The notes: generated by a model from the letters alone, not told the origin. DNA of 64,000 nt from Deltaproteobacteria bacterium ADurb.Bin207 (GCA_002070115.1 MWCO01000012.1:1-64000), one strand, 5' to 3'; shown: positions 37,056-46,524, counted from the first letter of the stretch. Made by a program: numbers and translations.

Positions 37056-38165
37056 TCAGGGGCAAGCCAGGTCGAAGTCATCGATGACGAAGGCGAGGTC
37101 GGAACGAATTTTTTCTGCGGTCAACCCGAATTTTTCGAGACTGTACGTATGAGGGCTTTTTCGTTGTCGTTGCACGATCGCTTGCTGTTGCACCCGAGTC
37201 CGGAACTGGGTGGGGGGTTCGATTTCGAGAAAGTCGACAATGTCGCGCATGGTGGATTCGAGGTCGGCCATGAGTTGGGGATAGCGCACGATGAGTAGGT
37301 TTTTTTCCGGGATGGCGCCTTGTTTCCACACCTCGTGGAAGTACCGGAACAAGTAACAGGAAGCCTGATAAAGATTATCGAGATATCGTTTCCGGTCTTG
37401 CTCCCGGGTGCTGTGAAATACGTCGTAGGATTGCTCGAGCACGCCGGTAATCATGGACATGCCGCTAGGGATCGTTTCGACGGGATCGCGGACGACATAC
37501 AGCAGTTTGCAGTCCGGATAGCGATGCAACAGCGTTTTGATGCGCAAGGTGTAGCTGCTTGCTTTCACCGCGATGCGCGATTTGTTTTTGACGAGCAGGT
37601 TTCTTCGCCAACAACCTTCCATATAGTGGAAGTGTCGTTCGATGTTTTCGGCTGAATCTTGGTCGAGTTCGAACAAGGCCCGGGCAGATTCGCTTCCCCA
37701 ATGGTCTTGCCAAGCGAGGAAGTAGGTCCACAAAAACGCGCCATCGACGAAGCGAAACAGGGCGAGGGCGTCGTCCGTTTCCACGTCCCGCAAGCTGGTT
37801 TCATGAGCAGCGGCGCTGTGATAACGGGCTGGAGAAAGAGGCGCAAGTCGATCGACGAACGGTCCGATGGTGCGACGAGCGGTGATGGCGGGAAAGAGCA
37901 TTTCCCACAGTTCGAAAGCAGCCAAGGAGTCTGTGTGGAGCAAGAATCGGTGCAGGAACGTGGTGCCGCTGCGTGGGTTACCGAGGATGAACACGGGGCG
38001 ATCGATCGGTTGTCGAGTGAAGGACGGCGACCACAGATGGTCGGCGGCGAGCGTTGCGGCGTTGACAACGGAATGGGCTTGTTTGAGAGCGAAGGTACCG
38101 ATGGGGCGAAGTCGGAAGCCGAAGGTTTTCAGGATGATCCGGTAGATTTGGAGGTAACGATTCAT
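37056..38165 (-). CDS. PAPS-dependent sulfotransferase
   Basis: A 369-aa sulfotransferase-fold protein. The 5'-phosphosulfate loop FILGNPRSGTTFLHRF is at about 59-74 and the 3'-phosphate segment VRDPVETIPSG near 243-253, both intact. It should move a sulfuryl group from PAPS to a hydroxyl. The ATG at 38165, with GGGAAG upstream, begins 1 bp after the stop of the KAS III-like gene; an upstream in-frame start would overlap it. The N-terminal 55 residues form basic helices that could touch the membrane. Operon context suggests a lipid or long-chain acceptor, but this is inferred. A strong terminator follows. Confidence 0.88.
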   Translation of the reverse strand: MNRYLQIYRIILKTFGFRLRPIGTFALKQAHSVVNAATLAADHLWSPSFTRQPIDRPVFILGNPRSGTTFLHRFLLHTDSLAAFELWEMLFPAITARRTIGPFVDRLAPLSPARYHSAAAHETSLRDVETDDALALFRFVDGAFLWTYFLAWQDHWGSESARALFELDQDSAENIERHFHYMEGCWRRNLLVKNKSRIAVKASSYTLRIKTLLHRYPDCKLLYVVRDPVETIPSGMSMITGVLEQSYDVFHSTREQDRKRYLDNLYQASCYLFRYFHEVWKQGAIPEKNLLIVRYPQLMADLESTMRDIVDFLEIEPPTQFRTRVQQQAIVQRQRKSPHTYSLEKFGLTAEKIRSDLAFVIDDFDLACP

Positions 38166-38166
38166 C

Positions 38167-39192
38167 TTACGCTTCCCAGACGCCGGCCAGGCTAACCATG
38201 CTGAAGCCCGCTGCTGCAGTGCCAAGCACGAGTTTATCTCCAGGACGTACGCGCTTTTGTTTCAGCAACTCATGCAAGGCCAAACTCACGGTCGTGCTCA
38301 CGGTATTGGCGTAAAGATGGTGCGTCAGAAGCCCCTTGCTTCGATCCACACCGAGGTCATCGAGCACTCCAAGCAAAATGCTCTCCGACGGTTGATGGAA
38401 AACGAAATGGTCCACGTCGTCGACTTTCCATCCCACTTGCGCCACCAGTCTTTCGACTTCCGGGGCCACGTGTTCATTGAGTTTGAATAGATCCGTGGAC
38501 AGGGACGTGAAGGTTCCATCGATTGGGGCGGAACACAGATGCCAATGGGTGGGCATGGAGTGATTGCGGAATCCGAGGAGTCTCAGACTTCCTCCCGCAA
38601 AAGGCTGACGGCCGAGCAACCATGCGCTTGCCGCATTTCCGATGGTCAGACCCGCCGCCTTCGTGAGAAGGTCTTTCACCGTCTGAATATCGAAACAAAG
38701 AAAGTTTCGCGTGAGTTCGGCGGAACCAATCAAAGCCATTCGATACTCATCATGCATGGAAAGATAACTGGCGGCGATGTGAATGCCTTCGAGCTGTCCC
38801 GCGCATGCGCTGGTGACGTCGAAAGCGTGGACATGCCGTAGCCCGCACTTGGCGGCGACTTCCATGGCCGTAGCTGGCTCGAAGTATTCGCGCGCCACAC
38901 CACCGTAAATGAGCAAACTGATGTCCGAGGATGCAACGCGGTGGGTTTGCAGGCATAGGTTTGCCGCGCGAGCGGCGTAGTCTCCGACCCGAGCCTCATG
39001 ATCTTCCTCGAAATAGCGAATGGAGGTGCCACAACGTTCGAGCACTCTACGCATGGCCGCTTCGAGCAAAGGCCACTTGATAGGGTTTCCACGATAGTTT
39101 TCACGAACGCGAGCGATCACCTGCTCGTTGGTAAGCCGCGTGGCAGGGAGAAGCACCGCGGGAGGTGACAAGTACAAAGGCGGATGCGGCAT
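38167..39192 (-). CDS. Ketoacyl synthase III-like enzyme (FabH/OleA-type)
   Basis: A 341-aa thiolase-fold enzyme. The KAS III triad is intact: Cys130 in DVTSACAG, His266 in FVFHQPS and Asn296 in LYANTVSTTVS. KAS III enzymes condense acyl-CoA with malonyl-ACP, and OleA-type relatives join two acyl chains. The N-terminal region is longer and less FabH-like (SPPAVLLPATRLTNEQV), closer to the stand-alone synthases of special lipid pathways. It lies 8 bp after the ASST-like gene and 1 bp before the sulfotransferase gene. No acyl carrier protein or reductase is adjacent, which argues against routine fatty acid initiation. Confidence 0.85.
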   Translation of the reverse strand: MPHPPLYLSPPAVLLPATRLTNEQVIARVRENYRGNPIKWPLLEAAMRRVLERCGTSIRYFEEDHEARVGDYAARAANLCLQTHRVASSDISLLIYGGVAREYFEPATAMEVAAKCGLRHVHAFDVTSACAGQLEGIHIAASYLSMHDEYRMALIGSAELTRNFLCFDIQTVKDLLTKAAGLTIGNAASAWLLGRQPFAGGSLRLLGFRNHSMPTHWHLCSAPIDGTFTSLSTDLFKLNEHVAPEVERLVAQVGWKVDDVDHFVFHQPSESILLGVLDDLGVDRSKGLLTHHLYANTVSTTVSLALHELLKQKRVRPGDKLVLGTAAAGFSMVSLAGVWEA

Positions 39193-39200
39193 GAGCTAGG

Positions 39201-40568
39201 TCACCAGTCCGTGAAAAAAGATCGCGGCACGTTCACGGCCTTGTAGATCCAGTAATACTTCTGTACCAAAAATTCCCACGCCTTGTGCTTGTCCCGCGTA
39301 ACTTCCACCACCCTTCCGTTGATGCCGTCGGTCACAAGGACGTTGCCATTGTCCAAGGCTTGTGCCGAACCGAGAGCAAACGAATAAAAATCCGGTGTTT
39401 CACGGTACTCCCAGACGATTTGTGCCTGTTTCTGTTCGGGATCGAATTCCACCTCGATCACACGTGAATACTGGGGTTTTGGGCGACGATATCCATTGTC
39501 GAAGATCAACACGCGGTGGTCAGAAAGAAATTGTGGATCATGGCAGTGGTCCCAGATCCCAGCGCCGAAATCTCCCCCATCGCCCATGATCCAATCCACC
39601 TTCTGGGTTGCCACATCGATTTTGTAAATTCGATTGAGATTCCGAACGTTGAGCAACACCTTGCTGCCGGTCTCATCGAAGGTAATCGCGTTGGAGTGTG
39701 TCCAATCCTGTCCGAGTCCAAGCTCGTTGGAGGCCAAGTCCTGTTCGTTGACGTCAGTCCACGGAATATGATCTCGTCCCGCCCACTTCCACTCCACTGC
39801 CGTGCCTTGCTGATTGAGTATCACAATCCCATCGCCCAACCGCGTCTTGCCATCCACCTCGAACGGATCGAAAAATAAAAATGCCCAGCGACCGTCGGAT
39901 AACCGATCGATGTCATGCCGCGCCGTGGTCTGCGTCCAACGAAACAACTCCGAGCCATCCAGATCGATGTGAACCAGATACTGATTCTGACCTGTCGCTA
40001 TCGTTCCATCCGCAAGAGGCTGCACCTCCGTAATCGGTCCCCATTCGTACGTGACATATTCCCAGACGATCGATCCCGTTCGATCCACGGCGGCCATTCG
40101 ACCTTCCCGAAATAGCTCCGCGGCAATTCGATACACGCCAAAGATGGCAACGTCATCGGATGAATTCACCGCCGGCACCGTGGTTTCGATGGAGGGAAAG
40201 CCGCTTTCGGGAGTCGAGACAGACCCGGTTTGAAACGGTGGTTCACAAGAGTCCTGGTGACACAAGGTCAACCGATACGAATACGAGGACTCCGGCTCAA
40301 GGGCGAGGTCGAGAAACCGACCGTGGCTCGCTGGCTTGCGCCCCACTTCCTGAACCTTGTTCCCGGAAGAAATCCGATGAATGATGACCTGTCCGTCTTC
40401 GACCGGCTGCCAACGAAGGCGCACATTGCGGGGACTGACAGCAGTGATTTCGATACCTTTGAGCGACGATACGCCTTCGACCGTAGGGTCATCGCCACTG
40501 CAGCCCAACGGGAAGCAAGCCGCCACGAGCGCGGCACCATGAAATAGAGCAAGAAGACGAAGATGCAC
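39201..40568 (-). CDS. Arylsulfotransferase (ASST)-like lipoprotein
   Basis: A 455-aa exported protein. With the GTG at 40568 it begins with a signal peptide ending PLGC (Cys23); a longer frame to the ATG at 40628 also exists, so the start is uncertain. Residues 35-125 look like a fibronectin III-type domain (RWQPVEDGQVIIHRISSG). The rest is a beta-propeller like PF05935 arylsulfate sulfotransferases, with HDIDRL, DWTHSNAI and HDPQFLSDHRVLIFDNG, which include the conserved His residues. ASST enzymes act in the periplasm and use phenolic sulfates, not PAPS. It heads a three-gene operon with KAS III-like and sulfotransferase genes. Confidence 0.8.
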   Translation of the reverse strand: MHLRLLALFHGAALVAACFPLGCSGDDPTVEGVSSLKGIEITAVSPRNVRLRWQPVEDGQVIIHRISSGNKVQEVGRKPASHGRFLDLALEPESSYSYRLTLCHQDSCEPPFQTGSVSTPESGFPSIETTVPAVNSSDDVAIFGVYRIAAELFREGRMAAVDRTGSIVWEYVTYEWGPITEVQPLADGTIATGQNQYLVHIDLDGSELFRWTQTTARHDIDRLSDGRWAFLFFDPFEVDGKTRLGDGIVILNQQGTAVEWKWAGRDHIPWTDVNEQDLASNELGLGQDWTHSNAITFDETGSKVLLNVRNLNRIYKIDVATQKVDWIMGDGGDFGAGIWDHCHDPQFLSDHRVLIFDNGYRRPKPQYSRVIEVEFDPEQKQAQIVWEYRETPDFYSFALGSAQALDNGNVLVTDGINGRVVEVTRDKHKAWEFLVQKYYWIYKAVNVPRSFFTDW

Positions 40569-40659
40569 GGGTGGCAGGATAGCGCCCGAATCCCGTGGAA
40601 CAAGGCAGTTCGTGCAACAAGGAGGCATGGGAAGAAAAGGGGCTTGTGACGGAAGATAC

Positions 40660-41334
40660 CTATTTGTCCAGGTTTAGCATTCGAAATTGCAGGACGATGA
40701 ACCAAACGAAAACGGCATGGGACAGGATGGAGGGAAGGAGACGCTGGGTTTTGGCCGCGAGATAGCTCCACGTGCAACCGCATAACAATGCCGCCCCAAC
40801 CACGAATGGATTCGGTCCGGAGTCCGAGCGTAGCCACCAAACGGTAGGAAGAAACGCAACGGCATACAACAGGCCCGTCAAAGGCCAAGCTAGACGAGTC
40901 CCATGGCGCTGCTCCAACATGGGCAACACCCAGCCGCGCCACCCCAATTCCTCGATGATGGCGATAATGCAAACACCTACCAACACGAGCATCCAATGTT
41001 TTTCCAAGGCGTCCGATGCCCCGAGTTGCGCATAGGCTCGCGCAAGCCATTGCGTTCTCGCCGAACCATTCGGAGCCATCACGGTTCGGCCCATCCACGA
41101 CGCTGCAAAAAGCAACAGGGCCGAGCCCATTCCCAAGGAAATATCTCCCCAGCGAGGGCCCAGCCGATCTTGTAACTCATTGTTTTTTATTATATTTTTT
41201 AGCGAATAGGCAGCGATCGGTAGCTGGGAACCTCCCAGCGATACCCATACCCACGGCGACCCGGACAGGCCCGGATAAAAAGCCACGGTCACACCGACCA
41301 ACGACAGAACCAGGGCCGCGACGATCCCAATCAC
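40660..41334 (-). CDS. CPBP-family intramembrane glutamic protease
   Basis: A 224-aa membrane protein with about seven helices. The CAAX/CPBP signature is present: EELGWRGW (Glu-Glu...Arg) near 134-141, an FLPTVWW helix in place of the usual FxxxH, and LPSILSHAVF with the late His. CPBP proteases cleave within or near membranes and include Rce1-type enzymes and bacteriocin-immunity proteins; no substrate is evident. The GTG start at 41334 is 1 nt after the coaBC stop, with GAGG upstream; a TTG start at 41361 would overlap coaBC. It appears co-transcribed with coaBC. Confidence 0.8.
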   Translation of the reverse strand: MIGIVAALVLSLVGVTVAFYPGLSGSPWVWVSLGGSQLPIAAYSLKNIIKNNELQDRLGPRWGDISLGMGSALLLFAASWMGRTVMAPNGSARTQWLARAYAQLGASDALEKHWMLVLVGVCIIAIIEELGWRGWVLPMLEQRHGTRLAWPLTGLLYAVAFLPTVWWLRSDSGPNPFVVGAALLCGCTWSYLAAKTQRLLPSILSHAVFVWFIVLQFRMLNLDK

Positions 41335-41335
41335 G

Positions 41336-42568
41336 TCAACCTCGCCCGGATCGAAGGCCAATCACACGGTCAAGAATCCGATCGGCAAGCTCATCTTTCG
41401 TCATTCGAGGTAAGCGTTCGATATCATCGCTACCCACGAGGATGGCCTCGTTGGATTCGCCACCAAAGCCGATCGAAGCGCTATTGGCCACGATGAAGTC
41501 CACACGCTTTTTGGAAAGCTTGCCGCGGGCATGCTCGATCAAGGTAGGTTCATCGGCAGTTTCGACCGCGAATCCGACGAGCAGCGGTGACGAACCCGTA
41601 CGCATGGAACCGAGTTCTGCGAGGATGTCCGGGTTGGCGACAAGCTCCAACTGAATCGGTTGGGCACCTCGTTTCATTTTTTCGTTGTGGATATGCGCGG
41701 GACGATAATCCCCCACGGCCGCGGCCATCACCAGTGCGTCCGCGCCGCCGAGCGAAGGACCCAGCACATCGTGTAGCGTGCTTCGCATGTCGCTTGCGGA
41801 CCGCACATCGCGACGTTGCACCCCTGCGGGTGTGGTCAATTCCGTGGGACCGGCGATCAAGGTAACGCGAGCGCCCCGGGCGGCGGCTCTTCGCGCCACG
41901 GAAAAGCCCATGCGTCCCGTGGATCGATTGCCGAGAAAACGTACGGGATCGATGTCTTCCACGGTAGGTCCAGCCGTTACCACGATATGCCAATCGTTCA
42001 AGTCAGGTGGTCTGAGACGCGCCAGCACGGCGCTTACGATATTTTGTGGTTCTGCCATGCGCCCCAAGCCGATTTCGCCATTGGCTACCGGGCCAACAAC
42101 AGGTCCAACCCACTCGATTCGCGCATCTCGTTGGAGCGTTTGGACGTTGCGTTGGGTGGCGGGATGGGCCCACATCCGTGGATGCATGGCAGGGGCGACG
42201 ATGACATGCCCACGGGCGCAAAGGGTCAGAGCGGTCAGCAAGTCATCGGCACGTCCTTGCGCGAAGCGAGCGATGATATCCGCGGTTGCGGGAGCGACGA
42301 GCACCACATCGGCCTGAGACGCCAGCGCTACGTGCAGTTCTCCGGAGAAGGAAGGATCCCACATATCCATGCGTGAAGCTTCGCCGCAAATGCCGGTGAA
42401 AGTGACAGGACCCACGAAGCGTGCGCCGGATTGGGTCAACACGGGCAAGACGCGGATATGGTGTTGAATCAGCAGACGGGCGATTTCGATGGACTTGAAG
42501 GCGGCGATGCTTCCTGTGACGCCAAGCACCACGGTTGGGCTATGGGGGGTTGTGACGGGCTGGTTCAT
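41336..42568 (-). CDS. coaBC: Bifunctional phosphopantothenoylcysteine synthetase/decarboxylase
   Basis: CoaBC makes 4'-phosphopantothenoylcysteine (CoaB, C-half) and decarboxylates it to phosphopantetheine (CoaC, N-half), for coenzyme A. The 410-aa protein has the flavoprotein start GVTGSIAAFKSIEIAR, active-site His in GELHVALAS, PAMHPRMW in place of the common PAMNxxMW, and GEIGLGRMAEP without the Escherichia coli Cys, as in several other phyla. The CoaB part has TAGPTVEDIDPVRFLGNRSTGRMG and a Lys in ARGKLSKKRVDFIV. It is an ordinary housekeeping enzyme; the CPBP protease gene follows directly. Confidence 0.96.
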   Translation of the reverse strand: MNQPVTTPHSPTVVLGVTGSIAAFKSIEIARLLIQHHIRVLPVLTQSGARFVGPVTFTGICGEASRMDMWDPSFSGELHVALASQADVVLVAPATADIIARFAQGRADDLLTALTLCARGHVIVAPAMHPRMWAHPATQRNVQTLQRDARIEWVGPVVGPVANGEIGLGRMAEPQNIVSAVLARLRPPDLNDWHIVVTAGPTVEDIDPVRFLGNRSTGRMGFSVARRAAARGARVTLIAGPTELTTPAGVQRRDVRSASDMRSTLHDVLGPSLGGADALVMAAAVGDYRPAHIHNEKMKRGAQPIQLELVANPDILAELGSMRTGSSPLLVGFAVETADEPTLIEHARGKLSKKRVDFIVANSASIGFGGESNEAILVGSDDIERLPRMTKDELADRILDRVIGLRSGRG

Positions 42569-42640
42569 GGCGGCGGGCAGCCTAGCGTGAATCCCATGGC
42601 AGCGGCCAGGTTTGGTGAACGGTTGTCTCGTGAATGGACC

Positions 42641-45238
42641 TTAGGCTTCCGCCGGATATCGCTGCCGCGTCCATCCTGCCCATAAGATAGCGGCAAGGTA
42701 GATCGCAGCGGCAAATAGCGTGATGGGCGTGCGGCCCATGGCAAAGCAAATAGGAACGAAAAGCATCGAACCAAGCACGTTGAAAGCGGAAGATACCGCC
42801 CACATCCACGCCAAGCTTCGCGCATCACTCGTTTTGAGGGAACTCATGTACCAAGGGACAGGAACGCCAAGCAATGCACCAAGCGGCAAGGTCAGAACGA
42901 TGGACGCGAACACACGCAATCCCCAACTCGTTCCGATGAGGTGAGGCAAACCGAATCGAATGGCCGATGCGTACAAAACAGCACCCAGAACGAATAACCC
43001 CACCATGATTCCGAAACTACGCGAAGAACGAACCAGGTACTTTTCCGTGGCCAGGCTTCCGAAGGCGTAGCCGATGAGCACGCTCGGCAAAACGATGGAT
43101 AGCGAATACAGCGGTCCGCCCACAAACAAGGTCAAGTTCAAAAACGCAACGTTTTCTACCAACATGAAGGCGAAACCGGAGAGGGCGAAAAAGGGCAAAG
43201 CGGCGACGACCTGCTTTCGCGCCGTGGCGTTTCCACCTTCGAGCTTGGCTTTGCGCCGCACCAGGATCGGCGCGGCCACCAATGCCGCGGAAGCAAGCAA
43301 CGCGCAGAGGAACATCCATCGCACGGCGGGCTGGGGATAGACGAACGCGCCATCGATGGCGCTCAACCACGTGTGTTGGTTGGTACCGACGAAGTAGAAA
43401 TAAGGACGTTCGTCGGTGGAAGGTCGTACATCCCAGCGCATCTGGCTTAGGATTTTTTCTCGCTCTTCGGCGTTGGCAGCCCGTGCCAAAGGAATGAAAG
43501 GAAGGTCTTTTTGCGTCACCGTCTCGCGCAAAGGATCGATGAACGGTGCGTAATACTTGGCAAGCTCATCGTAGGTGGCGTCGTCGAGCTTGGAAAAAGC
43601 ATCGCCCAGAGGACGAACGGGAGGCGTATCGTCGGGTTGTAAGGGGTGATAGATGAAGCGATAGTGGTTGGCGGCGGCGTACGCTTCGAGTCGAGCGATC
43701 TCGTCTTTGGTGAATGCGCCTTTTTTGAGAAGCCCGTTTTCCCAATAGCTATCGAAAATGAAAACGAGGCTATCACCGGGGCGTTGCACTCCGTGTTTTT
43801 CCAAAAAAGTCAAATAAGTCACGAACTTACGTAGTGTCAGCGAAGCGGGGGACGAGTAGCCATGAGACAGCGACAGGATGCCTCCCGGCTTGAGCAAACG
43901 GTAGTAATCGGCCACCGCATCCTCGGTATACAAGAAGTTTTCCGATAGCGCGTTGGCAGCGGATCGAATCGCGGTAAGAGTGTCGACACCACTGGCTTCG
44001 ATCACGTCATAGGTTTCTTCTCCTCCGAGGGTGTGACACCAATGCCGCGCTTCGGTATTCAGCAAGTTCACCGAGGTGCGTTCATCGGATAAAATCCAAG
44101 GACTATAGCGATCTCGCATCGGGTCTTGCGGCAGACCGAGCAACACACGGTAGGTGTCGGGATTCAACTCGATGGCATCGACATGCTTGGTTCCGAAGGC
44201 TTTGGCGACGAGCACATCGACGCCACCACCGGCACCGATGACGAGTGCCTTTTCGGGTGGGGAGTCGGCAGAGCGCGGGACATAAGGTGCCGCCCACAAC
44301 GAGTTTTTTAGAAATTCCTGCTCGGGAGCCGGGGCGTGGAGAGCGAATTGACGCGTGCTGGCACCTCCGTCCACCAAAATGAAGCGACCAGGAAGATCCA
44401 CCGTATCGAAGCGATGGGCAATGCCTCCCCGGTACGATCGCTCCCGAGAGTCTCCCGTCTTGCTCACGTCGATGCGCGCGATGGCGTTCCAGAAGGACAT
44501 TTCGATACCTTGGAAATCGACCAACAGAGCCTTACGCAGCAGCCCATACTTCATGGAAAAAATGTCATGCCCGTAGATTCCGCGCGCCAAGCCCGGATAG
44601 GCGAGCACGCCGACACAAAGCGCGATCGCCAGGGGAATGCGCCATGGCAACGAATACTTCCAGGGCAGGGAGCCGGTGGCATGCCAATAAAACAAGGCAC
44701 CCGCGACACCGAGCAGGGCCACCATCACGGTGGCGCCATAACCCGTCAGAGAACTGATGGCCGATGCGGCGACGGCGGCACCAAGCCCCGCACCGAGCAA
44801 GTCCCAAAAGTAGATGATGCCGGGCCCTTGTTTGGCAGCGATCAACGTGTAGCTCACGCAAACGCCCACAAAGAAAAAGGGCAGTGCAAACATCAGAAAA
44901 AACAGCGGAAGAGCGATCACACCTCGCCAATCCGCAAACAACGGATCCACCGGCAGAAAACAAAACACCGGAATGACAATCAAACAGGATAACGCAAACC
45001 AATAGGCGTATCTGCCCAACACCTTCGGGGAAGGGCCGTCGTCGGTGGGAAAAGAGCCGGGCCGAAGGTGAACGAACACACCCGCACTGCCAAAACCCAG
45101 CATTGCCGTGCTGATGATGGCAAACGTGTAGTGGTGCTCGAGTTTCGAGCCGAAGAACTTCGTGAGAAGAATCTCGAACAGCAACGAAGCCGCGCTGACG
45201 AGAAACAGTCCTATCAGGATCGCGTTGCGACGAATCAC
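42641..45238 (-). CDS. Membrane spermidine-synthase-like methyltransferase-fold protein
   Basis: An 865-aa protein: about six N-terminal membrane helices (1-215), a central Rossmann methyltransferase/spermidine synthase-like domain (about 330-500, with ALVIGAGGGVDVLVAKAFG and HVDAIELNPDTY), and a C-terminal block of about six helices (660-860). The GGGxG loop and the acidic Glu of ELNP are intact. Such two-block spermidine-synthase-like proteins are widespread in deltaproteobacteria without a proven substrate. The polyamine pocket residues cannot be judged by eye. It stands alone between coaBC and an ATP-grasp gene. Confidence 0.8.
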   Translation of the reverse strand: MIRRNAILIGLFLVSAASLLFEILLTKFFGSKLEHHYTFAIISTAMLGFGSAGVFVHLRPGSFPTDDGPSPKVLGRYAYWFALSCLIVIPVFCFLPVDPLFADWRGVIALPLFFLMFALPFFFVGVCVSYTLIAAKQGPGIIYFWDLLGAGLGAAVAASAISSLTGYGATVMVALLGVAGALFYWHATGSLPWKYSLPWRIPLAIALCVGVLAYPGLARGIYGHDIFSMKYGLLRKALLVDFQGIEMSFWNAIARIDVSKTGDSRERSYRGGIAHRFDTVDLPGRFILVDGGASTRQFALHAPAPEQEFLKNSLWAAPYVPRSADSPPEKALVIGAGGGVDVLVAKAFGTKHVDAIELNPDTYRVLLGLPQDPMRDRYSPWILSDERTSVNLLNTEARHWCHTLGGEETYDVIEASGVDTLTAIRSAANALSENFLYTEDAVADYYRLLKPGGILSLSHGYSSPASLTLRKFVTYLTFLEKHGVQRPGDSLVFIFDSYWENGLLKKGAFTKDEIARLEAYAAANHYRFIYHPLQPDDTPPVRPLGDAFSKLDDATYDELAKYYAPFIDPLRETVTQKDLPFIPLARAANAEEREKILSQMRWDVRPSTDERPYFYFVGTNQHTWLSAIDGAFVYPQPAVRWMFLCALLASAALVAAPILVRRKAKLEGGNATARKQVVAALPFFALSGFAFMLVENVAFLNLTLFVGGPLYSLSIVLPSVLIGYAFGSLATEKYLVRSSRSFGIMVGLFVLGAVLYASAIRFGLPHLIGTSWGLRVFASIVLTLPLGALLGVPVPWYMSSLKTSDARSLAWMWAVSSAFNVLGSMLFVPICFAMGRTPITLFAAAIYLAAILWAGWTRQRYPAEA

Positions 45239-45247
45239 GTCGCGAAG

Positions 45248-45457
45248 CTAGTTCCGAGCGGGCGGACTGTATAGCGGGTTTCCCATTTCCGACCGATAAC
45301 ACTCATATTTTTGGGGAATCGCGAAAGGGGAACCCGTGAGGCGACAGTCCATATTGGCGATGACGTTGCGGGAAGGGCAATCATCGACTCGTCGAATCAG
45401 TTTGGTGATCTCAAATTTCGGACTCCGCCGTCGAGCCCAGCAGCCATTCGATGTCAC
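45248..45457 (-). CDS. Possible small protein, weak evidence
   Basis: A 69-aa frame from a GTG at 45457, ending MGNPLYSPPARN. Composition is balanced and contains two Cys-containing segments (VDDCPSRN, YECYRSEM). There is no Shine-Dalgarno site, and the frame can be extended into the end of the ATP-grasp gene. It fills an otherwise empty 250-bp gap. It could be a chance frame. Confidence 0.25.
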   Translation of the reverse strand: MTSNGCWARRRSPKFEITKLIRRVDDCPSRNVIANMDCRLTGSPFAIPQKYECYRSEMGNPLYSPPARN

Positions 45458-45489
45458 CGCTTGTGGGAGGAATTCGGCTGCTCGGTATT

Positions 45490-46524
45490 TCAACAAACGG
45501 ATGGGGAAGAAAATGCCGCGCGAAGCACTCTTGCCTGACCCGCAATCGCCTTGTCTTGGCATCCCAAGTCATGCAGTTGCACAAGCGCTGGCGAGGCATT
45601 GACCTCGATAATGACTGTTTTATCCGGGGAAACCTCCCGCCAGTCCTCGTCCTCCCCCGCGGGAACGCGAAGATCCAATCCGAAGTGCCGCAATCCCGTC
45701 ACCTCAGCCACGGACAGACAAAATCGAAGCCACCGATCCGGCACACCGTCCAACACCTCCGCGGTAGCCCAGCGGTTCAAGTTCAACACCGGGTTTTCGA
45801 AAGACACTCGTTGTCCACGAGCCAGCACGGTGTTCTCATCCCATCCTCGCGATAGCACCACTTGCTTCCAAATGGGTTCGGCCTTTCGACGACCAAACGT
45901 CTCGTCGTCGGCAAATCGCCGATCCAACTCGACAAGCAAAGCCCTCAAGCTGCTTCGTCCATCCCCCACGATACGGATGGGATGACGTCGATAACCGGCC
46001 AGGAAAGTTCCATCGAGAAAGTCGAGCCGAACGTCGGCACCCCAGGCCACGCGCTGGACGAGGGCGAGATAGTCACCTTTCCACACGGTTTCGATGGCAC
46101 GTAGGAGCGAGGATTCGTCGTGGACCGCTACGACATCACGCCCAAGAGCCATTCGATTCGGCTTGACGATGACGGGATATCCCACACGGTTGGCAAGGTC
46201 GATTCCAGGTTGGGGACCGGCACGATCGGAGAAGTCGTCGACACGAAAGTAGTCCGCGCGAAGACAGCGAACGCCTTGCACGACGCGAAACCCCCGGTCT
46301 GCCAGCAGCATGGAGGTGTAGTACTTGTCCTGAGCAATTCGCGCGGCGACCGCATCGTTCAGGGGAGACATCCCCCCCACAAAGCAGCGTTTTTCGACCC
46401 CGTTATCGACCTCGAAAAGGTATCCATATTCCGGGTCGAGAATACGTGTTCGATAACCGAGGGATTCCGCGGCACGCAAGGAAAGCTGAACGATACGAGG
46501 TAATCCTGAATTTATTCGTGGCAT
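45490..46524 (-). CDS. ATP-grasp ligase, cyanophycin-synthetase-like
   Basis: A 344-aa ATP-grasp protein resembling the ATP-grasp part of cyanophycin synthetase and RimK/GshAB-type ligases, without the Mur ligase half. Core features: SPLNDAVAARIAQDKYYTSM at about 52-71, GYPVIVKPNRMALGRDV with the ATP-binding Lys near 122, a long loop, and the metal site VIIEVNASPAL near 306. The ATG at 46524 is used; a GTG/ATG further upstream (46554) is also in frame. It should join a carboxylate to an amine with ATP. No peptide-precursor gene is adjacent. The gene starts 65 bp from the end of adk, same strand. Confidence 0.8.
   Translation of the reverse strand: MPRINSGLPRIVQLSLRAAESLGYRTRILDPEYGYLFEVDNGVEKRCFVGGMSPLNDAVAARIAQDKYYTSMLLADRGFRVVQGVRCLRADYFRVDDFSDRAGPQPGIDLANRVGYPVIVKPNRMALGRDVVAVHDESSLLRAIETVWKGDYLALVQRVAWGADVRLDFLDGTFLAGYRRHPIRIVGDGRSSLRALLVELDRRFADDETFGRRKAEPIWKQVVLSRGWDENTVLARGQRVSFENPVLNLNRWATAEVLDGVPDRWLRFCLSVAEVTGLRHFGLDLRVPAGEDEDWREVSPDKTVIIEVNASPALVQLHDLGCQDKAIAGQARVLRAAFSSPSVC

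Noticed and set aside
41336-42568. coaBC motif changes (PAMH for PAMN, no Cys in the GRM motif) as sign of lost function
   Set aside because: Several other phyla show similar substitutions in working enzymes, so the changes alone are not remarkable.
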